From contig JADCGA010000011.1 of assembly GCA_020249265.1 (NCBI GenBank), positions 1 to 64,000 on the forward strand: DNA of 64,000 nucleotides. The letters are read 5' to 3'. The notes under the pieces were generated by a model. That model was not told where the DNA came from and did no database searches. It saw nothing but the letters and a program-made list of their open reading frames with translations. This document shows positions 35,385 to 44,731 of the stretch, piece by piece. The translations under genes were made by a program, and so were the position numbers. Origin of the DNA: Roseomonas sp. (GTDB lineage: Bacteria; Pseudomonadota; Alphaproteobacteria; Acetobacterales; Acetobacteraceae). Numbering within the stretch: position 1 is the first letter of the stretch; each line of letters opens with the position of its first letter.

Positions 35385-36341
35385 TCAGCCGGTCTGCTGA
35401 ATGGCCGAGAGCAGCCAGCGCTCCTCAGGGCCGCTGCGGACAAAGGTCCAAAGCTCGGTCGAGGTTTGGCGTTCTGTCGTGCTGCCTTCCACCAACTTGC
35501 CGGTTGCTTCCTCGAAAGTGGCGTCCAGCAGGCTGAAGCGCATGGCAACCGTCGCGTAATCCAGCCCATCCTCATGCCAAGCTTCGGAAAGGTCACCGCC
35601 TTCCAGCTTCACATCGCGGGTTTCATTGCGCCAGCCGCGCGCATCCAGATCGCGGTAGTCATTCGCGAAATAGCCAACCATTTCAGGGGTTGCGAATTCC
35701 CGCAGGCCCTTCAGGTCACGGCGCGACCAGGCGGCATTCACCTCGATCAGGCTTTGCTCAAACGCCTGATAATCCTGCGGCGTCACTTGGACATCGCGCG
35801 CGGGGGCAGCATAGGCGCCGCCTGCGACCGGGGCAGCGGCATCGCCCATGGGCGCCGGTTCCATCTGGCGCGCATAACCGGAAGCACCGGCCATGGCAGG
35901 CGCGGCCTGGCGGCGGCGGAACAGGCGGAAGGCCAGATAGATCAGGCCGCCAATCAGCGCCACTTGCAGCAGCATGCCAAGCATGGCGCCGAGGCCGCCG
36001 ATACCCCCCAGCAGCCCACCGCCAAAGAGCATGCCGACCAGGCCGCCCATCAGCAAACCACCAGCCAGCGCGCCCATGAAGGAACGCTGCGGCTGCGCCT
36101 GAGGCGGCATGCCGGGACGCGCCGCGCCGCCGGCCTGTTGCGGGCCAGAAGGCTGCGTTGCCGTGCGCTCCATGGGCCGCGCGGTATTGGGCGCGGTCTG
36201 GGTCGGCGGTGGCGCGGAATAGGTCCGGCTGCCGCGGCTGCCAGAGGATGAACCACCGCCCGGCTTGGCATCAGCCAAAACCGGCACCAAAACCATGGCG
36301 AGGGCCGCAAAAGCGGTGACAAGATAACCGGGACGACGCAT
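35385..36341 (-). CDS. Tim44-like domain protein
   Basis: 318 aa from the ATG at 36341 (GGGAGG 11 bases upstream); the start at 36473 is an out-of-family extension. Signal-like 'YLVTAFAALAMVLVPVLADA' is followed by a Ser/Pro-rich segment, a Gly-rich hydrophobic stretch with repeated 'GGLLMGGLVGMLFGGG' (one or two membrane passes, about residues 95-140), and a C-terminal Tim44/MBA1-like domain (170-318) with 'DLKGLREFATPEMVGYFAND' and 'TTERQTSTELWTFVRSG'. Related alphaproteobacterial proteins are distant kin of mitochondrial import factor Tim44; their role in bacteria is unclear. Confidence 0.82.
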   Translation of the reverse strand: MRRPGYLVTAFAALAMVLVPVLADAKPGGGSSSGSRGSRTYSAPPPTQTAPNTARPMERTATQPSGPQQAGGAARPGMPPQAQPQRSFMGALAGGLLMGGLVGMLFGGGLLGGIGGLGAMLGMLLQVALIGGLIYLAFRLFRRRQAAPAMAGASGYARQMEPAPMGDAAAPVAGGAYAAPARDVQVTPQDYQAFEQSLIEVNAAWSRRDLKGLREFATPEMVGYFANDYRDLDARGWRNETRDVKLEGGDLSEAWHEDGLDYATVAMRFSLLDATFEEATGKLVEGSTTERQTSTELWTFVRSGPEERWLLSAIQQTG

Positions 36342-36523
36342 TGGATTTGGAACCTCCCAAGATGAACTGGCGTTAATATAGGGATTTTTGAGCCCAAGCG
36401 AAGGGGTAAAACGCATTGCAGAGATTGCAGCCTGGCCCTTGTAGGCCCAAAACGGGTGGGAACCGCTTCGCAATGCGATTTTATACGTCTCGCTAGTAGG
36501 TTTCTGATAGAACTGAACACCAA

Positions 36524-37753
36524 ATGTCCCGTAAACGATCCGCCACCCCTGAGTTGCAGCTCAGCCAGACGTCCTTGCAGGACGCGCTTCGGCGCGCCTT
36601 GCGCGATGAGGGCGGACGAATGGCCGTCCGCGTCTCCCCCGGCACACGGTCTGAGGCGCAGCGCTTGGTTTTCGCCCTTTTGCGGGAAGCGGTTGATGTC
36701 AAAGGCGGCTCTCTGGTTGAAATCGCCCCGTATGACTGGCTGCTGACAGAACTGCCAAACTTCGAAGCGGGCAAGCTTCAAGCACTGCTCGCGCAGATCC
36801 TTGGGGGGGCTGCGGTGCAATTGCTGCCGCTCCCGTCGTCCAAACTCATGCTCATCAACCTTTTGAATGCTGCCCGCCTGCCGCAATTCCTGGAGGTACC
36901 GGCAGCGGAGCCGGTCTCGCCCCTCGGCCTCGATGCGCGGCTGGATAGGCTCAACCTGTCGCAAATCTTTCGTCGCCATAGCTTTGTTGGCATCACGGAT
37001 ACAAGATTGCCTAAATTGGTCTTCCAACGCCTTGGCTTGGACCAAACAGCGCTCACGCGGCATCTTAGTCGCCTGGCGGGGGATCGTATCTTGGTGCGGC
37101 ACGCGCAATCAATGCTGCAGAAGCGCGTCCTTGAAGCGCTTGGCGATGAAGGTACCCGAAAATCCCTGATGGGCGGCGGCCCGATAGCGCCCTTGTTGCT
37201 GGATTTATCGCCAGACCTGCTGCCAGAAATGCCGGACGCCGCCGAAGATGAAGGCGATCCGGATGCTGGCCCTGGGCTTTATGCCACGCTTGCATTGCAG
37301 GATGTGGTTTCCGTCGGCAATCTGGCTCTCAGGCGGAAAGCCTTACGCCAAGGCGCTTGGGGCATCGCCGTAGCAGGCCTTTCGGCATCAGCGCTTACCC
37401 TGATTGAACCTGAAGCCCTGCCTGCGGATTGGCTGATCCTGGATTGGTCCCCCGCGCTGGACGACACTCAAATTCTGAAGGCCTTGCGCCGCCTTGATGA
37501 GTCCCGCCTAATCTTGAATGGCTGTGATCGTGAAGCAGCCCTTTTATGGGGTCTCAGCCAGGGTATCCATCTTTATGGTGGACCCTGGATTGAAGATATC
37601 ATCACCGCGACCAGGATGGATCATTGCAGCAAAGCTGCGAACTGCTTGCGCTCAGAATGTCGTGCTCGGGGGCTTGCCACCGCGCCCTCCGAAAGACTTG
37701 GCTGCACCAACACCCTATTGTTGGAAGGCGTGCTGCCAGAGGGCCGGGCATGA
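36524..37753 (+). CDS. Divergent EAL-like protein, tandem copy 1
   Basis: 409 aa, no signal or membrane segment. The N-terminal ~100 residues hold 'KGGSLVEIAPYDWLLTEL', placed like the GGDLVAIG block of the next gene. 'LNLSQIFRRHSFVGI' near residue 143 aligns with 'ADLSIFFRRQKICWL' in that gene. The end, 'DWLILDWSPALDD...' then 'GLSQGIHLYGGPWIEDI', resembles the last strands of an EAL fold, but no EAL, DDFGTG or other metal-binding motifs are present. Probably a non-catalytic c-di-GMP-domain relative; function unknown. Coupled to copy 2 by ATGA. The last ~60 residues carry three Cys and look unlike its partner. Confidence 0.6.
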   Translation: MSRKRSATPELQLSQTSLQDALRRALRDEGGRMAVRVSPGTRSEAQRLVFALLREAVDVKGGSLVEIAPYDWLLTELPNFEAGKLQALLAQILGGAAVQLLPLPSSKLMLINLLNAARLPQFLEVPAAEPVSPLGLDARLDRLNLSQIFRRHSFVGITDTRLPKLVFQRLGLDQTALTRHLSRLAGDRILVRHAQSMLQKRVLEALGDEGTRKSLMGGGPIAPLLLDLSPDLLPEMPDAAEDEGDPDAGPGLYATLALQDVVSVGNLALRRKALRQGAWGIAVAGLSASALTLIEPEALPADWLILDWSPALDDTQILKALRRLDESRLILNGCDREAALLWGLSQGIHLYGGPWIEDIITATRMDHCSKAANCLRSECRARGLATAPSERLGCTNTLLLEGVLPEGRA

Positions 37754-38928
37754 GCGGCAGCACTCAAAGACCCGCCGCTTTGCCGGCTGAGGCGCTTGGT
37801 GCGGTTGCCTTATCAAATGCCATTCGTGATGCGGTCGCGATGGGGGAGGAGCGCCTGGTGCTCATGCTGCGCTTATCGGCGCTGCCACGCGCACGGCGCT
37901 TCGGCAGCAGGGCGGAATTGTTGCGGGAGGCCTGGGACCCCTTGAACAGCACCGCCCGAGTCAGGGGCTTCAAGCTGCCCGGGGGCGACCTGGTTGCCAT
38001 TGGCTTGCCCAACGCGAGCGAAGCGCTGGAGCATCAGCAACGCATTCTGTTTTCCATGCTCGAAGCTGAGGAAGCGGAGAAGGCGGTGCATATGCTCCGC
38101 CTGCCGCAACAGGCAGCGGCGGTGATGGCGGCTGTTGAAGACAGTCTCGGCATGGTCGCGGCCATGCAGGCCATGGCGCTAGAGGAGCCGGAGGAACGCA
38201 CGGTTGATGCGGCGACGCTTGCTTCAGCGGAACGTGGGCTGATGACGGCTGATCTCAGTATCTTCTTCCGTCGCCAGAAAATCTGCTGGCTGGAACCGGG
38301 CGGACAGAACACCAGGCGGTTCTGGGAAGATCGCCGCGCGGATCTTGGGGAAATCTGCGAAAGGCTTCTGCCAGGCAGCGACATTTCGCTGACCCCTGCC
38401 TTCGCGCAAAGGCTCATGAAATCCATTGACCGCCGGCAACTGAGTGACATTGCGCGCCCGGAAGAATTGCGCAACATGCGCCAGCTTGCGCTGCCGCTCC
38501 GTGTGGAGAGCCTTTTCTCCGCGGAATTCCTGCGGCTGGATGCCATCATGCCGCAAAGCCAGCGCCCCAGGCTGATTATCGGGCTTGATTCCGAAGATGT
38601 GCTGGCCGATCCCGATCTTTTCCTGCTGGCGCGCAATTTCGCGCAGGCGCGCGGCTATCGGCTGATGTTGGAAGCCGCTTCCCCCTTCGCGGCCACGATC
38701 CTGTCCAGCCAGCGCGCCGGCTTTGATTTCCTGCGCCTTAAATGGTCCGAGGATTTCCCCGCCGCTGACAGCCCGGCAACGGCGGCGCTGCAGAAAAAGC
38801 TCTCGTTGAACGCCGAACAGGTGGTCTTGGCCGGGGCAGATCGGCCAGCCGCCATTGCCTGGGGCTGGGAAGCGGGGATTCGCCTGTTCCAGGGCCGCCT
38901 GATTGAAAGCCAGCGCCCCGCAAGCTGA
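37750..38928 (+). CDS. Divergent EAL-like protein, tandem copy 2
   Basis: 392 aa from the ATG that overlaps the previous stop; the longer frame from 37624 is a shadow. Residues 1-125 contain 'RGFKLPGGDLVAIGLPNASE', a GGDEF-like remnant without DEF. Residues about 215-392 look like a degenerate EAL domain: 'LALPLRVESLFSAEFLRLD', 'RPRLIIGLDSEDVLADPD', 'GYRLMLEAASPF', 'FDFLRLKWSEDF', and the end 'GWEAGIRLFQGRLIESQRP'. The catalytic Glu of EAL and its metal ligands are not seen, so hydrolysis of c-di-GMP is unlikely. Similar proteins occur in Rhodospirillales as far as I recall. Function unknown. Confidence 0.65.
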   Translation: MSGSTQRPAALPAEALGAVALSNAIRDAVAMGEERLVLMLRLSALPRARRFGSRAELLREAWDPLNSTARVRGFKLPGGDLVAIGLPNASEALEHQQRILFSMLEAEEAEKAVHMLRLPQQAAAVMAAVEDSLGMVAAMQAMALEEPEERTVDAATLASAERGLMTADLSIFFRRQKICWLEPGGQNTRRFWEDRRADLGEICERLLPGSDISLTPAFAQRLMKSIDRRQLSDIARPEELRNMRQLALPLRVESLFSAEFLRLDAIMPQSQRPRLIIGLDSEDVLADPDLFLLARNFAQARGYRLMLEAASPFAATILSSQRAGFDFLRLKWSEDFPAADSPATAALQKKLSLNAEQVVLAGADRPAAIAWGWEAGIRLFQGRLIESQRPAS

Positions 38929-38973
38929 CGTCATGGCTTGGCGAAACGCTGGTTTGCGCCGATATGGACCCCC

Positions 38974-39720
38974 ATGCCGCTTCCCGCCATTGAGGCCCAG
39001 GGCCTGACCAAAACCTACAAGGCTGGCGACCCGCCCGCCGTGGCTGGCTTGGATTTCACCCAGCCCGCCAGCAGTACCTGGGCGCTTTTGGGCGGCAATG
39101 GCGCGGGCAAATCCACCACCATCGCCATGCTGCTGGGCCTTTTGGTGCCAAGTGTTGGGCGGGTTGTGGTGCTGGGCCATGACATGGCGCGGGATCGCTT
39201 CGCGGCGCTCGCGCGGATGAATTTTTCTTCCCCCTATGTCGCGCTGCCACATCGGCTGACCGTGCAGGAAAACCTGATGGTCTATGCGCATCTCTATAAC
39301 GTGCCGCGTGCGCATGATCGCATCGCCGAATTGGCCGAACGCCTGCAATTGACCGGCTTTCTGGACCGCCCGGCGGGGCAGCTTTCGGCGGGGCAGAAAA
39401 CCCGCGTGGCGATTGCGAAATCGCTGATCAATCGCCCGGAATTGCTGCTGCTGGATGAACCCACCGCCAGCCTAGACCCCGATACGGGCGATTGGGTGCG
39501 GAGCCTTTTGGAAGCCTACCGCGCTGAAACAGGTGCGGCCATTCTGCTGGCAAGCCATAACATGGCCGAGGTCGAACGCCTGGCTGACCATGTGCTGATG
39601 CTGAAAGGGGGACGCATTGTGGACCAAGGCAGCCCCGCGGATCTGATCGCACGTTATGGCCGCGATGATCTTGAACAGGTGTTTCTGGATATCGCCCGTG
39701 GCCAAGGGCGCGCGGCATGA
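38974..39720 (+). CDS. ABC transporter ATPase (ABC-2 exporter)
   Basis: 248 aa from the ATG at 38974; an ATG at 38938 adds 12 residues and neither has a strong ribosome site. Walker A 'GGNGAGKSTTIAMLLGLL', signature 'QLSAGQKTRVAIAKSL', Walker B 'LLLLDEPTASLD', switch His in 'LLASHNMAEVERLADHVLML'. The length and the pairing with an ABC-2 permease that overlaps by ATGA mark an export system of unknown cargo. Confidence 0.9.
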   Translation: MPLPAIEAQGLTKTYKAGDPPAVAGLDFTQPASSTWALLGGNGAGKSTTIAMLLGLLVPSVGRVVVLGHDMARDRFAALARMNFSSPYVALPHRLTVQENLMVYAHLYNVPRAHDRIAELAERLQLTGFLDRPAGQLSAGQKTRVAIAKSLINRPELLLLDEPTASLDPDTGDWVRSLLEAYRAETGAAILLASHNMAEVERLADHVLMLKGGRIVDQGSPADLIARYGRDDLEQVFLDIARGQGRAA

Positions 39721-40517
39721 GCGGCGCGGCGCGGCGCATCTGGGGGCTGATGTATCGGCATTTGGCGCTGTATCGGCGTTCCTGGCCGCGCGTTTTGGAA
39801 TTGATGTATTGGCCCGTGCTGCAAATGCTGGTCTGGGGCTTCGTCACCGCTTGGCTTGCTGGCGTGCAAAACAATACCGCGAGCATCACCGCCGGCGTGC
39901 TGCTGGGCGGTGTGCTGCTGTGGGAGGTGACGCTGCGCAGCCAAATGGGCTTCGCCATTTCCTTCCTGGAGGAAATCTGGTCGCGCAATCTGGGCCATAT
40001 TTTCGTGGCCCCGCTGAGGCCCAATGAATTGGTGGCAGGCTTGGTTGCCATGAGCATGCTCCGCACCGCCATCGGCGTGGGACCGGCTATTCTACTCGCT
40101 TTCCTGTTGTACGGCTTTGGCATCTGGATTCTGGGGCCGGTGCTGGTGCTCTATTTCGCAGCGCTGATGGCGATGGGCTGGGCGGTGGCGCTGGGCGTCA
40201 CGGCGCTGATCCTCCGCCATGGCGCGGGGGCCGAAGCTTTGGCCTGGGGCGTGCTGTTCGGCTTGGCGCCCTTCTCAGCGGTGTTTTATCCGGTTTCGGT
40301 GCTGCCGGGCTGGTTGCAGCCGATCTCGCTTGCCATTCCGGCGACGCATGTTTTTGAAGGCATGCGTGCCGCGCTGCTGGATGGGCGGCTGGCCTGGGAT
40401 CATCTGGCCTATGCTTTTGCGCTTGATCTGATCTGGCTTGGACTGGCGGCCTGGCTTTTCATGGCGCAATTCCAGGCGGCGCGCGTCCGAGGCGCTTTGA
40501 TGAGTATTGGCGAATAA
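39717..40517 (+). CDS. ABC-2 type transporter permease
   Basis: 266 aa with six hydrophobic helices. Starts 'RRIWGLMYRHLALYRRSWPR', and near the end 'PFSAVFYPVSVLPGWLQPIS' then 'LAIPATHVFEGMRAALLDGR', the ABC-2 membrane signature. Works with the preceding ATPase as a drug, lipid or polysaccharide exporter; substrate not determinable. Confidence 0.9.
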   Translation: MSGAARRIWGLMYRHLALYRRSWPRVLELMYWPVLQMLVWGFVTAWLAGVQNNTASITAGVLLGGVLLWEVTLRSQMGFAISFLEEIWSRNLGHIFVAPLRPNELVAGLVAMSMLRTAIGVGPAILLAFLLYGFGIWILGPVLVLYFAALMAMGWAVALGVTALILRHGAGAEALAWGVLFGLAPFSAVFYPVSVLPGWLQPISLAIPATHVFEGMRAALLDGRLAWDHLAYAFALDLIWLGLAAWLFMAQFQAARVRGALMSIGE

Positions 40518-40585
40518 ACCAAGGCGCCCCTTTCATCTTGCGCGCTTTTCCGGCAAGTTTCTCCTTTCCGGTCCTTGGTGGGGCG
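40518..40585 (+). promoter_or_regulatory. Possible structured leader of argD
   Basis: ACCAAGG and CGCCCC at 40518-40530 are each complementary to CCTTGGT and GGGGCG at 40573-40585. Because the order is A-B-A'-B', both helices can only form as a pseudoknot or alternately. A small hairpin CTTGC/GCAAG (40537-40557) lies between. The argD start is 45 bases further on. Regulatory meaning is inference. Confidence 0.3.
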
Positions 40586-40629
40586 ATGGTCGCCTTTGCC
40601 CGGGCCGGTTGCTTGCGGAGACTGGAAAC

Positions 40630-41832
40630 GTGATTCCCGCCCTGATGCCGACCTATAACCGTGCCGACCTTGCTTTTGAGCGGGGCGAAGGCGCGCGACT
40701 TTGGACGGAAGATGGCCGACGTTTCCTGGATTTCGGCGCGGGCATCGCGACATCCTCGCTCGGCCATGGGCACCAGCATCTGACGCGGATGATCGCGGAA
40801 CAGGCGGGCAAGATCATTCATGCCTCCAACCTCTATCGCATCCCGCAGGCGGAAAGGCTGGCGCAGCGGCATGTGGAAAATTCCTTCGCGGACAGCGTGT
40901 TTTTCTGCAATTCCGGCGCCGAAGCGAATGAAGGCATGATCAAGGCTGTCCGCAAATATCATGCGGAAAACGGCCATCCGGAACGCTACCGGCTGATCTG
41001 CTTTGAAGGCGCCTTCCATGGCCGCACCATGGCCGCGCTGGCCGCCACCGGGAATGAGAAATACCTGGCCGGCTTCGGCCCGCCGGTTGAAGGCTTTGAC
41101 CATGTGCCCTTCGACAATATGAATGCGGTGCGTGATGCAATTGGCCCCAATACGGCCGGCGTGATGATTGAACCCGTACAGGGTGAAGGCGGCGTGCGCC
41201 CTGCGCCGCTTCGCTTCCTGCGCGAATTGCGCGCCATGTGCGATGAATACGGGCTGCTGCTGGCACTGGATGAAGTGCAGACCGGCATGGGCCGTTCCGG
41301 CAAGATGTGGGCCCATCAATGGGCCGGGATCGAGCCTGATGTGATGTCATCCGCCAAGGGCATTGGCGGCGGCTTCCCGCTGGGCGGCATTTTCGCCAAG
41401 GAACATGTGGCGAAGCATTTGAAGGCCGGCACGCATGGTTCAACCTATGGCGGTGGGCCTTTGGCCTGCGCCGCCGGCAATGCGGTGATGGATGTGGTCT
41501 CCGCGCCCGGCTTCCTTGACCGTGTGGACCAGGTGGCGCGTCATTTGTGGCGCGGCCTGCTGGCGCTGGCCGCCAAGCATCCGACGGTGATTGAAGATGT
41601 GCGCGGTGCTGGCCTGCTGCTTGGCCTGAAGCTGCGGCCCGAGGTGAATAACGGCGAGATGCAGAATGCCGCCGTGGCCGAGGGTCTGCTGACCGTTGCG
41701 GCGGGCATGAATGTGCTGCGCCTGGCGCCGCCCTTGATCATCACTGAGGCAGATGCGGATGAGGCGGTGGCGTTGCTCGATCGCGCCTGCCTGCGCCTGA
41801 CCCCAGCCGGTGCCCAAGCCGCGGCGCAATGA
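40630..41832 (+). CDS. argD: Acetylornithine aminotransferase
   Basis: 400 aa from a GTG at 40630 with GGAG 9 bases upstream; this gives '[20 protein letters not shown]', the usual family start, whereas the frame back to 40507 overlaps the permease. PLP-binding Lys lies in '[20 protein letters not shown]', with '[18 protein letters not shown]' and '[20 protein letters not shown]' before it. Converts N-acetylglutamate semialdehyde to N-acetylornithine with glutamate. Coupled to argF by ATGA, forming an arginine biosynthesis unit. Confidence 0.92.
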   Translation: MIPALMPTYNRADLAFERGEGARLWTEDGRRFLDFGAGIATSSLGHGHQHLTRMIAEQAGKIIHASNLYRIPQAERLAQRHVENSFADSVFFCNSGAEANEGMIKAVRKYHAENGHPERYRLICFEGAFHGRTMAALAATGNEKYLAGFGPPVEGFDHVPFDNMNAVRDAIGPNTAGVMIEPVQGEGGVRPAPLRFLRELRAMCDEYGLLLALDEVQTGMGRSGKMWAHQWAGIEPDVMSSAKGIGGGFPLGGIFAKEHVAKHLKAGTHGSTYGGGPLACAAGNAVMDVVSAPGFLDRVDQVARHLWRGLLALAAKHPTVIEDVRGAGLLLGLKLRPEVNNGEMQNAAVAEGLLTVAAGMNVLRLAPPLIITEADADEAVALLDRACLRLTPAGAQAAAQ

Positions 41833-42779
41833 GTGCAATGTTGAAATCGGTCAGGGGCGGCGATGCGCCGCCCCGCCACTTTTTGGAATTGATGGATCTT
41901 GAGCCGGCGGTGCTGCGCCGGATGCTGGATGTGGCCGGGCGCGCCAAGCGGGGCGAGCTTGCGGGAAAGCCCTTGGCCGGCAAATCCATCGCCTTGATTT
42001 TCGAAAAACCCTCGACCCGCACACGCGTTTCCTTTGAAGTTGGGATCCGCCAATTGGGTGGCGATGTTGTCGTGCTGTCATCGAAGGACATGCAGCTTGG
42101 CCGAGGCGAAACCCCGGCGGATACCGCGAAGGTGCTGTCCCGCTATGTGGATGCCATCATGCTGCGCACCGATAATGTGCAGAAAATCCGTGAATTGGCG
42201 GAATATGCGACGGTGCCGGTGATCAATGGCCTGACCGATGTATCGCATCCCTGCCAATTGATGGCCGATGTCATGACCTTTGAGGAACATCGCGGCCCGA
42301 TTGCCGGGCAGGTGGTGGCCTGGACAGGTGATGGCAATAATGTCGCGCAATCCTTCATCCAGGCAGCGGCGCGGTTTGGCTTTACACTGCGTCTGGCAAC
42401 CCCGCCGGAATTGGCGCCGCCCGCTGAATTGATCGCCTGGGCGCGCGCGCAGGGTGCCAAGGTGGAATTGACCCATGACCCCATCGCCGCGGTGCGAGAT
42501 GCGCGCTGCGTGGTGACCGATAGCTGGGTTTCCATGTCTGATGAGCGCGAAGGGCGCGCTGAGAGCCGGCATAATCTTCTCGCACCCTATCAGTTGAACG
42601 CGTCACTGCTGAGACACGCGGCGCCGGATGCGATTGTGATGCATTGCCTGCCCGCGCATCGCGGCGAGGAAATCACCGATGAGGTGATGGATGGCCCGCA
42701 AAGCGTGGTGTTTGATGAGGCCGAGAACCGCCTTCATGCGCAGAAGGGCGTGCTGCTTTGGGCCTTGGGGCTGGCCTAA
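41829..42779 (+). CDS. argF: Ornithine carbamoyltransferase
   Basis: 316 aa. Carbamoyl-phosphate site '[12 protein letters not shown]', '[14 protein letters not shown]', ornithine site 'DSWVSMSDE', and '[20 protein letters not shown]' are all intact. Makes citrulline from ornithine and carbamoyl phosphate. Starts within the argD stop and is followed by a strong terminator. Confidence 0.95.
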   Translation: MSAMLKSVRGGDAPPRHFLELMDLEPAVLRRMLDVAGRAKRGELAGKPLAGKSIALIFEKPSTRTRVSFEVGIRQLGGDVVVLSSKDMQLGRGETPADTAKVLSRYVDAIMLRTDNVQKIRELAEYATVPVINGLTDVSHPCQLMADVMTFEEHRGPIAGQVVAWTGDGNNVAQSFIQAAARFGFTLRLATPPELAPPAELIAWARAQGAKVELTHDPIAAVRDARCVVTDSWVSMSDEREGRAESRHNLLAPYQLNASLLRHAAPDAIVMHCLPAHRGEEITDEVMDGPQSVVFDEAENRLHAQKGVLLWALGLA

Positions 42780-42787
42780 CGCTCAAG

Positions 42788-42819
42788 GCGTGACCCGTAA
42801 GTAAGGGTCACGCGTTTTT
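42788..42819 (+). terminator. Intrinsic terminator of argDF
   Basis: GCGTGACCC and GGGTCACGC form a perfect 9-bp stem with an 8-base loop, followed by TTTTT at 42815-42819. It lies 8 bases after the argF stop. The arm GCGTGACC matches the hairpin after the cox operon at 5653. Confidence 0.9.
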
Positions 42820-42839
42820 GGGCTGATTAGGCCCCCAAC

Positions 42840-43814
42840 CTATTCCGGCTGCGCGCCAGAAATCCTGACCATCTCAGCCCAAATCGGCTGTTCCCGCTTC
42901 AACCGTGCGGCCAATTCTTCGGGCGTTGAACCCGTCAGCCGCGCGCCCATGCCGATGGCGCGTTGCTGCAATTCGGGATCAGCAAAGGCCGTGCGGATTT
43001 CAGACGAAAGCCGGTCCACAATCTCACGCGGCATGGCACGTGGCCCGGCCCACATATGCCAGGGGCTGACGTTGAAATTATCCATCCCCGCTTCCGCCAT
43101 AGTCGGCACGTTGGGCATGGCGGGCCAGCGTTCCGGCAGCGTCACGGCCAGCGGGCGAATGCGCCCTTCCTGAATAACGCCGACATAGCTCGCCAGATTA
43201 TCCACCGCGAGTTGGATATCGCCAGAAAGCATGGCCGGGATGGTCTGCGCCGCGCCTCGGAAAGCCACATGGGTACTTTCAATGCCCGCGCGCCCAAGCA
43301 GATAAGCGCCAGAAAGGTGAATGGTGGTGCCCACACCCGAAGACCCGTAGCTGATGCCACCACGCCGCGTCTTGGCCCAGGTGATGAATTCCTGGAGCGT
43401 TTGCGCCGGCACATGCTGCGCCGGCACCGCCAACACATTGGGCAAATCCCACATGGCGCTGATCCAGGCGAAATCGCGCTCAGGATCATAGGGCAGGGTT
43501 TTGAACAGCATGGGGTTGATCACGATATTGTGCATGCTGATCGTGCCGATGGTGTAGCCATCTGGTGTCGCGCGCGCGATGGCTTCCGTGCCAATATTGC
43601 CCGAAGCGCCCGAACGGGTTTCGACAATGAAATTTTGCCCGAAGCGGCGCGACAAGACTTCGCATGCAAGCCGCGTCATTACATCAAGCGACCCGCCCGG
43701 CGGAAAGCCGACAAAAACGCGCACCGGCCGATTGGGCCAGGCGGCTTGTGCGATGGCGGGGCTCGCCAGGCCAAGGGCGAGTGGTGTGGCTAGAAGGCTG
43801 CGACGTTGGATCAT
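42840..43814 (-). CDS. Bug/TctC-family periplasmic binding protein
   Basis: 324 aa from the ATG at 43814 with GGGAGG upstream; frames back to 43892 are read-through. Signal 'MIQRRSLLATPLALGLASPA' then 'AWPNRPVRVFVGFPPGGSLD'. 'FRGAAQTIPAMLSGDIQLAV' and the end 'EELAARLKREQPIWAEMVRI' fit the family. It follows the class II aldolase gene in the direction of transcription by 28 bases and probably shares its operon. Confidence 0.91.
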   Translation of the reverse strand: MIQRRSLLATPLALGLASPAIAQAAWPNRPVRVFVGFPPGGSLDVMTRLACEVLSRRFGQNFIVETRSGASGNIGTEAIARATPDGYTIGTISMHNIVINPMLFKTLPYDPERDFAWISAMWDLPNVLAVPAQHVPAQTLQEFITWAKTRRGGISYGSSGVGTTIHLSGAYLLGRAGIESTHVAFRGAAQTIPAMLSGDIQLAVDNLASYVGVIQEGRIRPLAVTLPERWPAMPNVPTMAEAGMDNFNVSPWHMWAGPRAMPREIVDRLSSEIRTAFADPELQQRAIGMGARLTGSTPEELAARLKREQPIWAEMVRISGAQPE

Positions 43815-43842
43815 TGTTTTCCTCCCATTATTTGTTGTCATT

Positions 43843-44607
43843 TCAGCGCGCATAATCAGGTTCTTCGCGGTCCAGCACGCGCCGCCAGGCATTCAGATGG
43901 AGCCGCGCATCCAGCTTTTCACCCCATGGCCCCGTGTGATTGCGGCGCAGATTATCGGGCAGCTTATGCAAAGGCAGCCCAGTCTGCATGGCAGTCAGCT
44001 GGTACATGCAGGTGCGTTCCGCCATGTAGCATTCATCAAACGCATCATGCACGGTGGGTCCCACCACGGTCACGCCATGGCCGCGCATCAGCATGATTGT
44101 CTTATCGCCCATCAGCCGCGCAATGCGGTCCCCTTCTTCATTGCTATGCACGGGCTGATCGCCTTCATCATCATAAACCGTGCGGTCATTCAGCAGCAGG
44201 TTATTGTGGTGCGAAAGCGCAAATTCCGCGCCCTGCACCATGGAAAGCGCTGTCAAATGCCGTGGATGGACATGGATCACACAAGCCGCCGCCGGATTGG
44301 CCAGATGGATGCGCGTGTGGATATGAAACGCGACCTTGCGGAGTTCGCCGCTGCCGCGCAGCACGCGCCCTTCCAGATCGCAGATGATCAGATCGGATGC
44401 TTTCAATTCCTGGAACAAATAGCCGCGCGGATTGATCAGGAAGCGCGGCTCAGCCTCATCAGGCAACATCAAGCTGTTATGGTTGCCGATATGCTCATTC
44501 CAGCCGAGCCTGGCGCCCATGCGAAACACGGCGGCCATGTCGCAGCGGAGTTCCCATTCGCGCGCCTCGGCGCGGCTATCGCTCAGTTTTTCGATGATCG
44601 CGGCCAT
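43843..44607 (-). CDS. Class II aldolase/adducin-family protein
   Basis: 254 aa from the ATG at 44607 (GAGG 7 bases upstream); the reading frame back to 44763 has no family similarity. 'RMGARLGWNEHIGNHNSLML' at the start, zinc-type His cluster in 'FHIHTRIHLANPAAACVIHVHPRH' split over the active site, and 'MLMRGHGVTVVGPTVHDAFDE' near the end. Such enzymes cleave or epimerise phosphorylated sugars or related carbinols; the substrate is not evident. Divergent from the dimethylformamidase-like gene. Confidence 0.85.
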   Translation of the reverse strand: MAAIIEKLSDSRAEAREWELRCDMAAVFRMGARLGWNEHIGNHNSLMLPDEAEPRFLINPRGYLFQELKASDLIICDLEGRVLRGSGELRKVAFHIHTRIHLANPAAACVIHVHPRHLTALSMVQGAEFALSHHNNLLLNDRTVYDDEGDQPVHSNEEGDRIARLMGDKTIMLMRGHGVTVVGPTVHDAFDECYMAERTCMYQLTAMQTGLPLHKLPDNLRRNHTGPWGEKLDARLHLNAWRRVLDREEPDYAR

Positions 44608-44731
44608 CTGGACCCTCTTGAACCAATCCCTGCGCCAAGCCTTGCACAAATCGGGCACGCCTGACCACCAGGCCGGGTGTTGACGCCGGCAGGCCGGGCG
44701 CGGAGCATTCCGCACAAAGAGAGGACCCACC

